A stretch of DNA of 64,000 nt from Hyphomicrobiales bacterium (GCA_017304475.1 JAFKKV010000022.1:105251-169250), one strand, 5' to 3'. Counted from the first letter of the stretch, positions 19,001-27,255 are shown. Notes: generated from the letters alone by a model not told the origin. A program made the numbers and translations.

Positions 19001-19483
19001 GCCAGCGCCGGCCGGCTCGCCGGGGTGGTGACGGCGCGCCAGGAGCGGCGCACCAAGACCGGCAACAAGATGGGCATCGTCACCTTGTCGGATCCATCGG
19101 GCCATTACGAGGCGGTGCTGTTCTCGGAAGGGCTGGCGCTCTATCGCGACCTGCTGGAGCCGGGCCAGGCGGTCCTGATGTCGGTCGGCGCCGAGCTGCA
19201 GGGTGAAGAGGTGCGCGTGCGGCTCTTGACGGTGGAGCCGCTCGAGGCCGCGGCCATTCGCGTGCAGAAGGGCTTTCGCGTCTTCGTCGAGGAGCAGAGC
19301 GCGATCGAGAGCATCGCCAAGCGCCTGGTCGCCAAGGGCGACGGCGAGGTCAGCCTGGTGTTCAGGCTGCCGGACGCGCAGAGCGAGGTCGAGGTCAAAC
19401 TGCCCGGCCGGTTCGCGGTGTCGCCGCAGATCGCCGGCGCGATCAAGGCGGTGGCCGGCGTCCAGGCGGTCATGGAAATGTGA
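16049..19483 (+). CDS. dnaE: DNA polymerase III alpha subunit
   Basis: 1144 residues from a GTG with AGAGGAAG upstream. The order is PHP domain (from about residue 7, HLRVHSSFSLLEGAL), polymerase core with catalytic PDFDIDF (about 409-415), FNKSHAAAYALVSYHTAWLK in the fingers, helix-hairpin-helix DNA binding, OB fold (about 985-1065), and a C-terminal tail. The length and motifs fit the replicative DnaE1 rather than the shorter mutagenic DnaE2, and no imuA/imuB genes are nearby. It may be transcribed partly from the SOS promoter upstream of the small peptide (163-bp gap, no terminator seen) as well as from its own promoter. Confidence 0.96.
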   Translation: MASQCFVHLRVHSSFSLLEGALGIAKLAKLAAADRMPALAVTDTNNLFAALELSEKLAGAGIQAIGGLTLGVDFADREVDPRRPNLGGIKPRIALLAMSEEGYRNLMALTSAAFMESSDPSDPSVGLAALQSHAGGLIALTGGPGGPIDMAFRDNQSDLARARLGRLSAIFGDALYVELQRHGLDEERAVEPALIAEAYARGLPLVATNQCYFASVSDYESHDALGCIAGGRVLADPERKHLTPEHRFKTQAEMVKLFADLPEAIDSTVEISRRCHYRVRTRKPILPRFSLVAGGEPVDEVTELNRQSREGLERRLAAHGPAEGLTVKDYQDRLEFELSIIEGMKFPGYFLIVSDFIKWAKQRDIPVGPGRGSGAGSLVAYALTITDLDPLRFKLLFERFLNPERVSMPDFDIDFCQDRRDEVIRYVQERYGRNQVAQIITFGTLQARGVLRDVGRVLQLPYGQVDKLCKLVPQNPAAPITLDKAIEGEPKLQAAGEEEPMVQQLFDIAVKLEGLNRHASTHAAGLVIGDRPLVQLVPLYRDPKTDMPVTQYNMKWVEQAGLVKFDFLGLKTLTVLQKAVDLIKLRGIAVDLAAIPLDDAKSYEMMARGETVGVFQVESVGMRKALVEMKASRFEDIIALVALYRPGPMANIPVYCARKHGLEQAEYPHPLMEQVLAETHGIIVYQEQVMQAAQILSGYSLGEADLLRRAMGKKIKAEMDKQRERFVSGCTERGMAKAKADEIFDLLAKFADYGFNKSHAAAYALVSYHTAWLKANYPVEFMAASMTLELSNTDKLSEFRRETMRLGITLEPPCVNRSGVHFDVADGKILYALAAVKGVGAQAVEAIVQARGDQPFRDLSDFAQRINPKTLNRKTLENLAAAGAFDALEPNRARAVAAVEQVLAEAQRTSEGRAIGQDELFGAGGASAIRLPDVEPWLPARLLDEEYKAIGFFLSGHPLDDYQASLKRLRIEPFADFARSVRGGASAGRLAGVVTARQERRTKTGNKMGIVTLSDPSGHYEAVLFSEGLALYRDLLEPGQAVLMSVGAELQGEEVRVRLLTVEPLEAAAIRVQKGFRVFVEEQSAIESIAKRLVAKGDGEVSLVFRLPDAQSEVEVKLPGRFAVSPQIAGAIKAVAGVQAVMEM

Positions 19484-19500
19484 GGGCAGGGGGCAAAGCC

Positions 19501-19908
19501 ATGGAGTTCAAGCGCGGCCGGCTCATCGACCACGTGCATTTGCGGACGCGCGATCTCGCCGCCAGCAAGCGGTTCTATTCGGCCGTGCTCGGCGTGCTGG
19601 GCATCACGGTCACGGATGGCGGCGGGCATTTCTTCGCCGACGAGCTCTGGGTCGATAGCGGCGAACAGCCGAGCCGCATTCACCTGGCGTTTCAGGCCGC
19701 CGACCGGGCGACGGTCGATCGCTGGTACGCGGCAGGCCTCGCCGCCGGCGGCATCGACAATGGCGGCCCGGGCGAGCGCGCCTATCATCCCGGCTATTAC
19801 GCCGCCTTTCTGCTCGACCCGGACGGCAACAATATCGAGGCGGTCCATCACGGCCCGGCCGACCGCTCCTCGGATGCCGTGACGATCACCGCGAGGCTGT
19901 CGGCATAA
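19501..19908 (+). CDS. VOC-family (glyoxalase/dioxygenase superfamily) protein
   Basis: 135 residues from the ATG at 19501, 17 nt after the dnaE stop. One VOC module pair is visible: DHVHLRTRDLAASKRFYSAVL near the N-terminus gives the first metal-binding His. HLAFQAADRATVDRWY holds the second. The C-terminal FLLDPDGNNIEAVHHG carries the conserved Glu. These metal-binding folds are used by glyoxalases, fosfomycin-resistance enzymes and ring-cleaving dioxygenases; this member resembles uncharacterised single-domain glyoxalase-like proteins. It may be co-transcribed with dnaE. Confidence 0.85.
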   Translation: MEFKRGRLIDHVHLRTRDLAASKRFYSAVLGVLGITVTDGGGHFFADELWVDSGEQPSRIHLAFQAADRATVDRWYAAGLAAGGIDNGGPGERAYHPGYYAAFLLDPDGNNIEAVHHGPADRSSDAVTITARLSA

Positions 19909-20075
19909 CGACGGACGGCCAATTGATCGTCGTGACGGGGGGCGTGCGAGGTCGGGTATGGACCCTATCCGGTGGTTCGGGCGCGGGACAGCCCGTCATC
20001 GATCGCCGGCGCGTCGCCTGCATTGCGCATCGGTCGGGCTCGTTCCGGCCACGCACGCCCTGTCCGGTCAAGATT

Positions 20076-20105
20076 ATTCGTGGATGGCCGGGACAAGCCC
20101 CGCCA
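20076..20105. repeat. Single copy of the GGCCGGGACAAGCCC repeat
   Basis: ATTCGTGGATGGCCGGGACA at 20076-20095 followed by AGCCCCGCCA matches the repeat unit found after lolD at 12905-12936 nearly base for base. It lies in the 562-bp gene-free gap between the VOC gene and the GNAT gene. Confidence 0.7.
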
Positions 20106-20243
20106 GACGGATGGGGTGGTGAGGCGGGGAGCCGCCAAGGCGCGGGCGCTCGCTCGTGGGATGTGGTGACAATCACCTGAGGTCCGCCAGCGTTGGGGGG
20201 TGGGGGGCCCGGTCGCTTCGTGCGTGATTGCGTGAGATCGAAG

Positions 20244-20445
20244 CGCTGCATCGAGGTAGGCCGTCCTTCGAGGGTCGCTTCGCCCCCACCTCAGGATGAG
20301 GTTGGTTCTTGTACTGCAGCACGGTTGTACATGAGGCTCGGACGGCGGAGGCATTTTTGCACTGGTTCTGATGCCAAACACCACATTTCTCATCCTGAAG
20401 TGGGAGCGAAGCGACCCTCGAAGGACGGCCTACCTCGATGTAGCG
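20244..20445. repeat. 202-bp inverted repeat with 57-bp arms
   Basis: The left arm 20244-20300 and right arm 20389-20445 are reverse complements with only about four mismatches. Their core is GTAGGCCGTCCTTCGAGGGT followed by CGCTTCG. The 88-nt centre encodes nothing obvious. The same core (GGCCGTCCTTCGAGG and CACCTCAGGATGAGG) recurs in the element at 45750-46030. This is a dispersed palindromic intergenic repeat without transposase. It separates the dnaE block from the hydrazine-type locus. Confidence 0.85.
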
Positions 20446-20470
20446 TTTCAATGTGAGGTGGTTTGAGCCC

Positions 20471-20959
20471 TTATCCCGCTTCCGCCAGCGTCTTGCGCAG
20501 AGCGACGTTGAAGACGGCGAAGCCCAGGGCTGCGAAGAAGCGCTGCGCATCGTGATTGGCGGCCCAGGTGTCGAGCGCGATCTCATCGATGCCTTCGAAC
20601 ATGGCGCGGGCTTCGACATGGCGCATCAGGGCCGTGGCGACGCCGCAGCGTCTGGCTTCCGGGGCCACTGCGATGTGCTGGACATAGAGGCGGGCCCGGT
20701 TGGGCGTCAGCGGGGTTTCCGGCCTGACCTGCACGTCGAACAGAACATAACCGACCGGCTTGGCGTCGATCTCGGCAATGGCGGTTCCGGCATGCGGCCC
20801 GTCCAGCCGCGCCGCGAAATAGGCCCTGAGCGCCGCGGGATCGACGGCCGCCTTGAAGTCTCCGGGATAAAGCGTCGCGTGCAGGCTCTGGACCACCTGA
20901 TTGAGCGCGACGAGGCTGTCGAGATCCGCCTGCGAGGCGGCGCGAATCTTGGCCGGCAT
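20471..20959 (-). CDS. GNAT-family N-acetyltransferase
   Basis: 162 residues from the ATG at 20959; an in-frame GTG at 21040 would add 27 residues. A full GNAT fold is visible: IRAASQADLDSLVALNQVVQ, then motif A VQHIAVAPEARRCGVATALM (about 88-107), then NHDAQRFFAALGFAVFNV. It lies 122 bp downstream of the MetRS-like gene on the same strand and may be its last operon member. In fosfazinomycin-type pathways an N-acetyltransferase masks the reactive hydrazine. I infer, with low certainty, a similar protecting or detoxifying role here. Otherwise it is a generic GNAT. Confidence 0.8.
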   Translation of the reverse strand: MPAKIRAASQADLDSLVALNQVVQSLHATLYPGDFKAAVDPAALRAYFAARLDGPHAGTAIAEIDAKPVGYVLFDVQVRPETPLTPNRARLYVQHIAVAPEARRCGVATALMRHVEARAMFEGIDEIALDTWAANHDAQRFFAALGFAVFNVALRKTLAEAG

Positions 20960-21081
20960 GGGCCCCGTCTCCCGTCTGGGACGAGGCTGCGATGGCGATG
21001 CGGCGCCTGTCAACGAAACATGGAATTGTCTCGGCCGCACCGGCGCGCGAGGCCGGCGCGGCGGCGAGGTCGAGGCCGGCG

Positions 21082-22713
21082 CTAAACGGTTTCCTCCAGG
21101 CCGATGCTGTCGGGAAGGCAGGGGCGCAGGAGCCCCAATGACAGGGGCTGGAACCGGACGGGCCGGCCCGTCTCTCCACGCGGGACGCTCGCGATGGCCA
21201 AGTGCCGGCGCAAGATCGGCTGATCATGGCCGACCACGTGCCAGAGATAACTGGCCAGGCGCGGCATGATCGGCGCGGCGAAATAGGCGAGCCCTTTCAG
21301 CCAGCCATAGGCATGGTCGGGCCGTGACAGGTCGATATCATCGAGATCGGCCCAGGCCTGCAGGACGGCGCTCGCCGCGCGCGCCGAAAACGCATCGAGC
21401 CGGAACGCCTGGTCGAAGGCTGTCATCGACGCCTCCAGGCGCGTGCGCAATGGCTGCGGGACCGTCATCTGTTCCGGCGGCGCCGCGCCGAGCGTGCCGC
21501 GGGCCCGGTCGATGCGCGCCTGCAGCGTGCCGGCGAGCCGGCGCGTCGCGAATGCGATGAAATCGCCGACGTCGAAATTGGTGGTTTCCCGCTCCGGGCT
21601 CTCGCGTGCCAGAAAGGCGCGCACGGCATCGCTCGATGCCGGTGTCATCTCGACGATATCGGTGGCCCAGATGACGTGACGCCGGCTGGTCGAGAATTTC
21701 GATCCCTGCAGATTGTAGAAGTAGTTCGTCAGGACATAGTCGAAGGGCTTGCGGTCGCCCGAGGCGGTCATGAGCGGGATATTGCCGGCGAGCAGGAGCA
21801 CCGCGTTGTCGATGCCGAAGCTGACGAGCGTCGTCACCTCGCTGTCGCGCGCCATGGGGTGGCGATGTTCCGGATCGGTTTCGGCATAGCGGTCGCCACA
21901 GGTCAGCGCATATTCCCAAGCCGCTTCGAACAGAACCCGCGGATTGCCCCAGCGATCGGCCGGCCAGGCGACGCCCCAGGTGCCGGGCGCGGTGAGCCGG
22001 AACAGGCGGCTTTCCTGGTCGAGATGGCGCCTGACCAGGGTGATGAAGGCGTCGGGCGCGCCGCAGGATCGCATCCGCCGCTCCAGGTCGGGCTCGTCGC
22101 CAATGCGCAGGAACAGGCTCTCGACCTGCCGCCATTCGAGGCCGGCATCGTCGGCGCGGGGCCGGGGGTTGAGCATTTGCTCGGGCCGGAACAGCGCGCC
22201 GCAAGCCTCGCAGAAATAGCCGGCCGCCGGTGTCCGGCAGGCGGGGCACTCGCCGGTCAGCCAGGCGCCGGTCAGGTAGCGCCCGGTGGCGCGGCTGTAG
22301 AGCACCTTTTCCGTCACGGTTTCGGTGAGGCCGAGCGTGACCAGTTCGGTGACGACGGCTGTGGCATTGCGGGCGTGCCGAGCGGCATAGGGCCCCTGGA
22401 CCAGGTCGAGAAAGGCATCGACCTCGATGTCGAGCGCCGCGAGATCGCGGGCGATCCGGGCGTGATAGGTCCGGCACACCTCCTCGGGCGGGCGGTCTTC
22501 CTGGACGCCTTTCCACAGCACGTAGGAATCGAAGCCGTCCACCGCCGAGATCACCGCGACCTCGTGGCCCTGGCCGCGCAGGTAGCGCCCGATCATGTCC
22601 ATGCGCAGATAGGGGCCGGCAATGTGGCCGAGATGCAGCCCCCCATTGGGCGTCGGCGGGATGGGCATCAGAAAGAATTTCCGGCGCGGAGCGCTGTCTG
22701 TCGTCGGGATCAT
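21082..22713 (-). CDS. Methionyl-tRNA-synthetase-like enzyme, candidate half of a split hydrazine synthetase
   Basis: 543 residues with class I synthetase architecture: HIGH-like HLGH (27-30), a zinc knuckle with Cys156, Cys159, Cys168 and Cys171, KMSKS-like KFSTS (339-343, second lysine replaced by threonine), and a helical C-terminal part. Closest in pattern to MetRS, but it is not the housekeeping enzyme: it sits in a divergent locus with an amino-acid N-hydroxylase, a cupin and a DAO-family oxidase. In Spb40, Tri26 and PyrN a MetRS-like domain uses ATP to load an amino acid onto the hydroxyl of N6-hydroxylysine, and a fused cupin then makes the N-N bond. Here the cupin is a separate gene at 28708. 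Substrate assignment is inference. Confidence 0.82.
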   Translation of the reverse strand: MIPTTDSAPRRKFFLMPIPPTPNGGLHLGHIAGPYLRMDMIGRYLRGQGHEVAVISAVDGFDSYVLWKGVQEDRPPEEVCRTYHARIARDLAALDIEVDAFLDLVQGPYAARHARNATAVVTELVTLGLTETVTEKVLYSRATGRYLTGAWLTGECPACRTPAAGYFCEACGALFRPEQMLNPRPRADDAGLEWRQVESLFLRIGDEPDLERRMRSCGAPDAFITLVRRHLDQESRLFRLTAPGTWGVAWPADRWGNPRVLFEAAWEYALTCGDRYAETDPEHRHPMARDSEVTTLVSFGIDNAVLLLAGNIPLMTASGDRKPFDYVLTNYFYNLQGSKFSTSRRHVIWATDIVEMTPASSDAVRAFLARESPERETTNFDVGDFIAFATRRLAGTLQARIDRARGTLGAAPPEQMTVPQPLRTRLEASMTAFDQAFRLDAFSARAASAVLQAWADLDDIDLSRPDHAYGWLKGLAYFAAPIMPRLASYLWHVVGHDQPILRRHLAIASVPRGETGRPVRFQPLSLGLLRPCLPDSIGLEETV

Positions 22714-22858
22714 GGATCCTCCCAGGAGCTGTAGCGGTGCGGGAAAACGGGGCCTTGCAGGCCGAGGCGTGGCCGATCGAGCTCGCCGCGGCAGGCGGGT
22801 TCGAACCGCGGCCAGGCGGTGAGGGGCGGTTGCCTGGCCGCGGGCCGTCGCCGCGCGG

Positions 22859-24169
22859 TCAGAGTGCTCCTTCGCGCACGGTGTAGCGTTTGACGAAGAG
22901 ACCGGCGATCACGGCGATCGCCGCGGCCGCCGCGAGAAAATAGCCGGGCGAGGCGGGGTCACGGGTCGTCGCGATCAGCGAACCGACGATCAGCGGCGCG
23001 AAACCGCTGAAGGCAGCCGCCGAGACATTGTAGGCAATGGCGACGCCGCTGAGCCTCACATCGGTGGGGAACAGATCGGTGAGGATGACGGCATAGGTCG
23101 CGTAGATGAAGGGGCCGACCAGGCCGATCAGAATGAACAGCAGGTAGAGGTTGATCGTGTGGCCGACCATCGCCTGATAGGCGGGATAGCTCAGCGTCGC
23201 GAGCAGGACGGCGCCGATCCGATGGAGATAGCGGCGCGGTATGAAGTCGCTGGCATAACCGACGGCGAGAATGCCGAGCGAGGCGATGCCGATCGAGATG
23301 TTCAAGACCATGGCGGCCTCGCGCGGATCATAGTGCAGGACCTGCGTCAGATAGGGCGCCATGGCGCCGAACATGATGCCGTTGAGAACGCTGACGACGC
23401 CGGTAATGCCGATGCCGATGAGGATCGGCAGGGGAAATCGCTTGAGCACGTCGAGGGCGGGCATGGTCACCACCTTGGTGCGCATGGCCTGGAAGGCGGC
23501 GGATTCCTCCAGCGAGGTGCGCAGGAAATAGCTCACCAGCCCGAGCAGGCTGCCGACCCCGAAAGCCAGCCGCCAGCCATAGTCCTGCATGTCCGCGGCC
23601 GGCAGGATGGAATGCAGCACCGAACTGACGCCACTGGCGAGAAAGACGCCGGTATTGACGCAGAAGAACACCACGCCGCCGGCCAGGCCCGCGCGGCGCG
23701 GCGCCGCCTCCACCACATAGGTGATGGCCGTCGGCAATTCGCCGCCGAGGCAGGCGCCCTGGATGAAGCGGAGCGCGATGAAGGCGATGCTGGCGGTGAT
23801 GCCGAGCGTCGCATAGCTCGGCATCAGGGCCATGCCGAGGGTCGCCATGGTCATGATCAGCAGCGACAGGAGGAACGACGTCCGGCGGCCGCGGCGATCG
23901 CCGATATGGCCGAGAATGAGGCCGCCGAGCGGCCGCGAAACATAACCGACGGCAAAGACCGCGAAGGCATTGATCAGCGAGATCAAGGGGTCGGCGGAGG
24001 GGAAGAAGGCCGCCGCGATATATTGGGCGAAGATGCCGTAGACGATGAAATCGTAGAATTCCAGCGCGCCGCCGAGGCTCGCGAGAATGATCACGCGCCA
24101 GTTGAGCTTGTCGGCGGCGACTTCGAGCGTCCGCGGCGCGGCGTCGAAGACCTCATTGGTGGTCGTCAT
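22859..24169 (-). CDS. MFS transporter, metabolite:H+ symporter (ShiA/ProP-like) type
   Basis: 436 residues from the ATG at 24169 with GGAGGGG upstream. Twelve membrane segments. The metabolite:H+ symporter family pattern is clear: GGALEFYDFIVYGIF in helix 1, SRPLGGLILGHIGDRRGRR as motif A, and QGACLGGELPTAITYVVE in helix 4-5. These carry small carboxylates, betaines or amino acids inward with protons. It lies between the amidase gene upstream (129 bp) and the MetRS-like gene downstream (145 bp) on one strand, so it probably supplies a precursor to, or moves a product of, this pathway. Confidence 0.88.
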   Translation of the reverse strand: MTTTNEVFDAAPRTLEVAADKLNWRVIILASLGGALEFYDFIVYGIFAQYIAAAFFPSADPLISLINAFAVFAVGYVSRPLGGLILGHIGDRRGRRTSFLLSLLIMTMATLGMALMPSYATLGITASIAFIALRFIQGACLGGELPTAITYVVEAAPRRAGLAGGVVFFCVNTGVFLASGVSSVLHSILPAADMQDYGWRLAFGVGSLLGLVSYFLRTSLEESAAFQAMRTKVVTMPALDVLKRFPLPILIGIGITGVVSVLNGIMFGAMAPYLTQVLHYDPREAAMVLNISIGIASLGILAVGYASDFIPRRYLHRIGAVLLATLSYPAYQAMVGHTINLYLLFILIGLVGPFIYATYAVILTDLFPTDVRLSGVAIAYNVSAAAFSGFAPLIVGSLIATTRDPASPGYFLAAAAAIAVIAGLFVKRYTVREGAL

Positions 24170-24298
24170 GGTTCCCCTCCTCGAGTTTGTTTTGTGTCGC
24201 TTGAGCGCGTATGCCGCCGCGGCCGAAGGCACGGCCGGGCGACCTGAGCGAAATCCTGCCTTGGCGGCCTGCCTTTCCCGGGCGACCGACGGATCGGC

Positions 24299-25747
24299 CT
24301 AGATCGCGGCGAACAGCTGCTCGCAGGCCGCCGCCGCGCCGAGCACGCGCCAGTCGGCGCCGCGCGGCCCGATGATCTGCAGGCCGATCGGCAGCCCCTG
24401 GGAGGAGCGGCCGCACGGGATCGAGCAGGCGGGTTGCTGGCTGAGATTGAGCGGGAAGCTGAAGCTCGCCCACTCCGTCCAATGGTTCAGGCCCGAGCCG
24501 CGCGGCACGTCGGCGCCGACGGCGAACGGGGTGACCGCCGTGGTGGGCGAGATCAACAAGTCGAAGGAGCCGAACAGATTTTCCATTGCGGCGCCGAACT
24601 CGGCCCGGCGAATACCAGCGTCGACATAGTCGGCGGCCGAAAAGCGCCGGCCGGCATCGGCGATGGCGATGAGTCCGAGGTCCATGCCGGACTGGTCCGA
24701 CGCCCTGACGCCGCTCAGCACACGGGCGGCCCCGGCGAACCACAGGAGATGGAACAGCTCCAGGGCACCGTCCAGCGGCGGGGTGACGGGTTCGACCGTC
24801 GCGCCGCGCTGTTCGATCAGCCGGACAGCCCTGTGAAACTCGGCCGAGACATCGGCGGCGACGACACCGGCGGGCGGGGTGGTCCAGACGCCGACGCGGG
24901 CGCCGGCGAAGCTGAAGGCCGGCAGCGCTTCGCGCGCGGCGAAGGCGAGGGGATTTTGATGCCAGTCCCGCGGGTCCTTTCCGGACAGCACGTCGAGCAT
25001 CAGACTGGCATCCGCGACCCGGCGGGCGAGCGGACCGATATGCGAAACCGTGCCGAAGGGGCTCGGCGGATAGGCCGGCACGCGACCGAATGTCGGCTTG
25101 TGCCCGACGACGCCGGTAAACGAGGCGGGAACCCGAATGGATCCGCCGCCATCGGTGCCGAGATGCAGCACGCCCGCGCCGGTTGCCGCCGCCACCGCCG
25201 CGCCGCCGGACGATCCGCCGGGCGTCAGCTCCGGGTTCCACGGATTGCGCGTGATGCCGTAGAGCGGCCCGTCGGTCAGCGCCTTCCAGCCGAATTCGGG
25301 GATCGCGGTCTGGCCGAGCAACACGGCGCCGCTGCGGCGGAGCAGGCGAACGGATGGCGAGTCGCTGCGTTGCGGCGAGGCGTCGGTGGTCCGGCTGCCA
25401 TAACGCGATGGCCAGCCCTGCGTCGTGACGGCATCCTTGATGGTCACCGGCACGCCGTCGAGCGGCCCGACCGGGCGGCCCCGGCGCCAGCGCTCTTCGG
25501 AGGCGCGCGCTGCCTGCACCGCGCCGTCATGATCGATGAGCGAGAAAGCGTTGAGCGCCGTGTCGACCTCTTCGGCTCTCGCCAGATGCGCCTTGGTCAC
25601 GTCGACAGGGGAAAGCGCACCATTGCGATAGGCGCCGACAAGGTCATTCACCCCAGGTCGGCACAGTTCCGGCAAGTTCAGTAAAGAGTATATCTCGGAT
25701 CTTTCGAGAATAGACCGTGCACTCGATGAATTTTCCGTCGAATTCAT
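24299..25747 (-). CDS. Amidase-signature family enzyme
   Basis: 482 residues from the ATG at 25747 (GGAG 9 nt upstream). The Ser-cisSer-Lys triad is intact: Lys104 in TIKDAV, cis-Ser at 179/180 in PGGSSGGA, nucleophile Ser203 in GGGSIRVPAS. It hydrolyses a C-N bond; family members include acylamide, hydrazide and aryl-amide hydrolases, and a hydrazidase from Microbacterium belongs to this family. It is the first gene of the leftward operon with the MFS and MetRS-like genes. I infer it processes an acylated intermediate, perhaps removing an acyl group from a hydrazide. GatA is unlikely because GatB/C are absent. Confidence 0.86.
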   Translation of the reverse strand: MNSTENSSSARSILERSEIYSLLNLPELCRPGVNDLVGAYRNGALSPVDVTKAHLARAEEVDTALNAFSLIDHDGAVQAARASEERWRRGRPVGPLDGVPVTIKDAVTTQGWPSRYGSRTTDASPQRSDSPSVRLLRRSGAVLLGQTAIPEFGWKALTDGPLYGITRNPWNPELTPGGSSGGAAVAAATGAGVLHLGTDGGGSIRVPASFTGVVGHKPTFGRVPAYPPSPFGTVSHIGPLARRVADASLMLDVLSGKDPRDWHQNPLAFAAREALPAFSFAGARVGVWTTPPAGVVAADVSAEFHRAVRLIEQRGATVEPVTPPLDGALELFHLLWFAGAARVLSGVRASDQSGMDLGLIAIADAGRRFSAADYVDAGIRRAEFGAAMENLFGSFDLLISPTTAVTPFAVGADVPRGSGLNHWTEWASFSFPLNLSQQPACSIPCGRSSQGLPIGLQIIGPRGADWRVLGAAAACEQLFAAI

Positions 25748-26209
25748 GTGGATCACTCCGCAATTCGGCACGAAAATTCATAGGCAGTCTCCGCTCCGCC
25801 GCATAAGGTATTTTATGGCGCTAATTGCCTCACGCGATGTCTCAAGCGGCCGCGGGGCCGGTCTTGGGCCGTGGCAAGCCGTCGACCGACGCGTGGCGCT
25901 TCGTCCCGCGGGTCGCAGCGATTGGGTGCGCGTGCGCCAACGGGAACAGCTGCGGCGCGCCCGAAGCCGCCACCCGGCGAGAGGCGGCCTTTGGGGGCGG
26001 CGACGGTCAGTTCCAGGTTTTTGGATGGTCGTCGACAAGCTGCCGATGCGACATTGACTTGGCCGCTCAAGGCCATAACCTCGACGTGACGAGGCGTGGC
26101 CTGCCTAATTCTAGAGAGACACACCACGCTACCGCCTGAATAACATCGATTATTTGGTAAATGTACCTACTTTTACTCTCCCTGCGAGACGTTTGATAGG
26201 TTGAACACC
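25748..26209. promoter_or_regulatory. Divergent regulatory region between amidase and LysR genes
   Basis: 462 bp between two divergent starts, with no convincing gene. The stretch nearest the LysR start is AT-rich against its surroundings (about 26100-26200) and contains ATTTGGTAAAT (26152-26162), a small palindrome with the AT-rich ends common in LysR sites. Both operons of the locus could be driven from here, with the LysR protein as activator. This is positional inference; no -10/-35 pair stands out. Confidence 0.45.
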
Positions 26210-27211
26210 ATGCGGCTTTCGATAAGGCAGATCAAATATATCAGGGATGTCGCCCAGCTCGGCAGCATCCTCGCGGCTTCCGAGGCCTCGCGGATTTCGG
26301 CGTCGTCGATCGTGGCGGCGATCAATCTGGCGGAGGGCGAGCTGGGCACGCCCATCTTCGAGCGGCGGCCGTCACGCGGGGTGGTCACAACGGCGGCAGG
26401 CGAACGCTTCGTCGCGGCCGCCCAGATGCTGCTGACCTCGGAGGCCGAGTTCGAGCGGGCGATCGCCGCGCTCAAGACCAAGACCAGGAATAGCAAGGAA
26501 ATCCGGATCGGCTGCTTCGAGCCCTTCGGCTCGCTGTTCATGCCGGACCTGATCCAGACCTATGTCAATCGCGGCGGCGCCTCGAACGTCTCGCTGTTCG
26601 AAGGCGACCAGACCGAATTGCAGAACTGGCTGATCACCAAGACGGTCGATCTGATCATCTCCTACGACATCGGCCCGAGTTTCGGCGGCAACATCACGCC
26701 GATCTGCCAGGTTCCGGCTCATGTCATCGTCGCGTCCGACGATCTCCTGGCCTCGCGCGAGGCCGTGTCGCTGCGCGATATCGCCGACCGGCCGCTCGTG
26801 CTGCTCGATCTGCCGCATACCGGGAATTATCTGCTGGCGCTGTTCGACGATCTCGCGCTGCATCCCAGGATCGCGTTCCGGACCCGGTCCTATACCACGG
26901 TGAGCCGGGCGGTGGCCGCCGGCTTCGGGGTTTCCGTGGGCAATACCAGTCCGTTGTCGACGGCCGACCATGAGGTCGACGGCATTGTCCGCTTGCCGCT
27001 GCTCGACAAATTGCCGCCGCCGACCCTGGTCATCGCCGATGCCTATGGCGCCGACAAGCCGGACTTCGTCCGCGCGTTCATCGACACCGCGCAGGAGCTG
27101 TTCCACAGCCGCGGCCTGCGCCGGCCGAGCCCGGGCGAGGGGCTTCCCCCGGCCCATGCCGTCGCCGCGGCGGGCGCGCAGGACGGGCCCGGCCGGCGGT
27201 GGCGCGGCTAG
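26210..27211 (+). CDS. LysR-family transcriptional regulator
   Basis: 333 residues from the ATG at 26210 (a TTG at 26201 is also in frame). The winged helix-turn-helix is N-terminal (about 1-62): RQIKYIRDVAQLGSILAASE, then LGTPIFERRPSRGV. A periplasmic-binding-like effector domain spans about 92-300, with FEPFGSLFMPDLIQ and FGVSVGNTSPLS. A Pro/Gly/Ala-rich tail of about 25 residues extends past the usual end. It heads the rightward N-hydroxylase, cupin and DAO genes and is divergent from the amidase operon, so it is the probable switch of the whole locus. Confidence 0.9.
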   Translation: MRLSIRQIKYIRDVAQLGSILAASEASRISASSIVAAINLAEGELGTPIFERRPSRGVVTTAAGERFVAAAQMLLTSEAEFERAIAALKTKTRNSKEIRIGCFEPFGSLFMPDLIQTYVNRGGASNVSLFEGDQTELQNWLITKTVDLIISYDIGPSFGGNITPICQVPAHVIVASDDLLASREAVSLRDIADRPLVLLDLPHTGNYLLALFDDLALHPRIAFRTRSYTTVSRAVAAGFGVSVGNTSPLSTADHEVDGIVRLPLLDKLPPPTLVIADAYGADKPDFVRAFIDTAQELFHSRGLRRPSPGEGLPPAHAVAAAGAQDGPGRRWRG

Positions 27212-27255
27212 GCCGCGCGTGCGGCGCCACGGCCTTGCCGGGTATTGGTGTCATG

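Noticed and set aside
16055..19105. Very long open frame antisense to dnaE (over 1000 codons)
   Set aside because: High GC with strong third-position bias keeps antisense frames open. The protein is rich in Arg, His, Gly and Leu with no domain, and the sense strand is a full dnaE.
16049..19483. SOS mutagenic polymerase DnaE2
   Set aside because: The LexA box upstream invites this reading, but the 1144-residue length, complete PHP and OB regions, the lolD neighbourhood and the absence of imuA/imuB all favour replicative DnaE1.
20244..20445. CRISPR array or insertion sequence
   Set aside because: Two inverted arms only, with no regularly spaced direct repeats, cas genes, transposase or target-site duplication.
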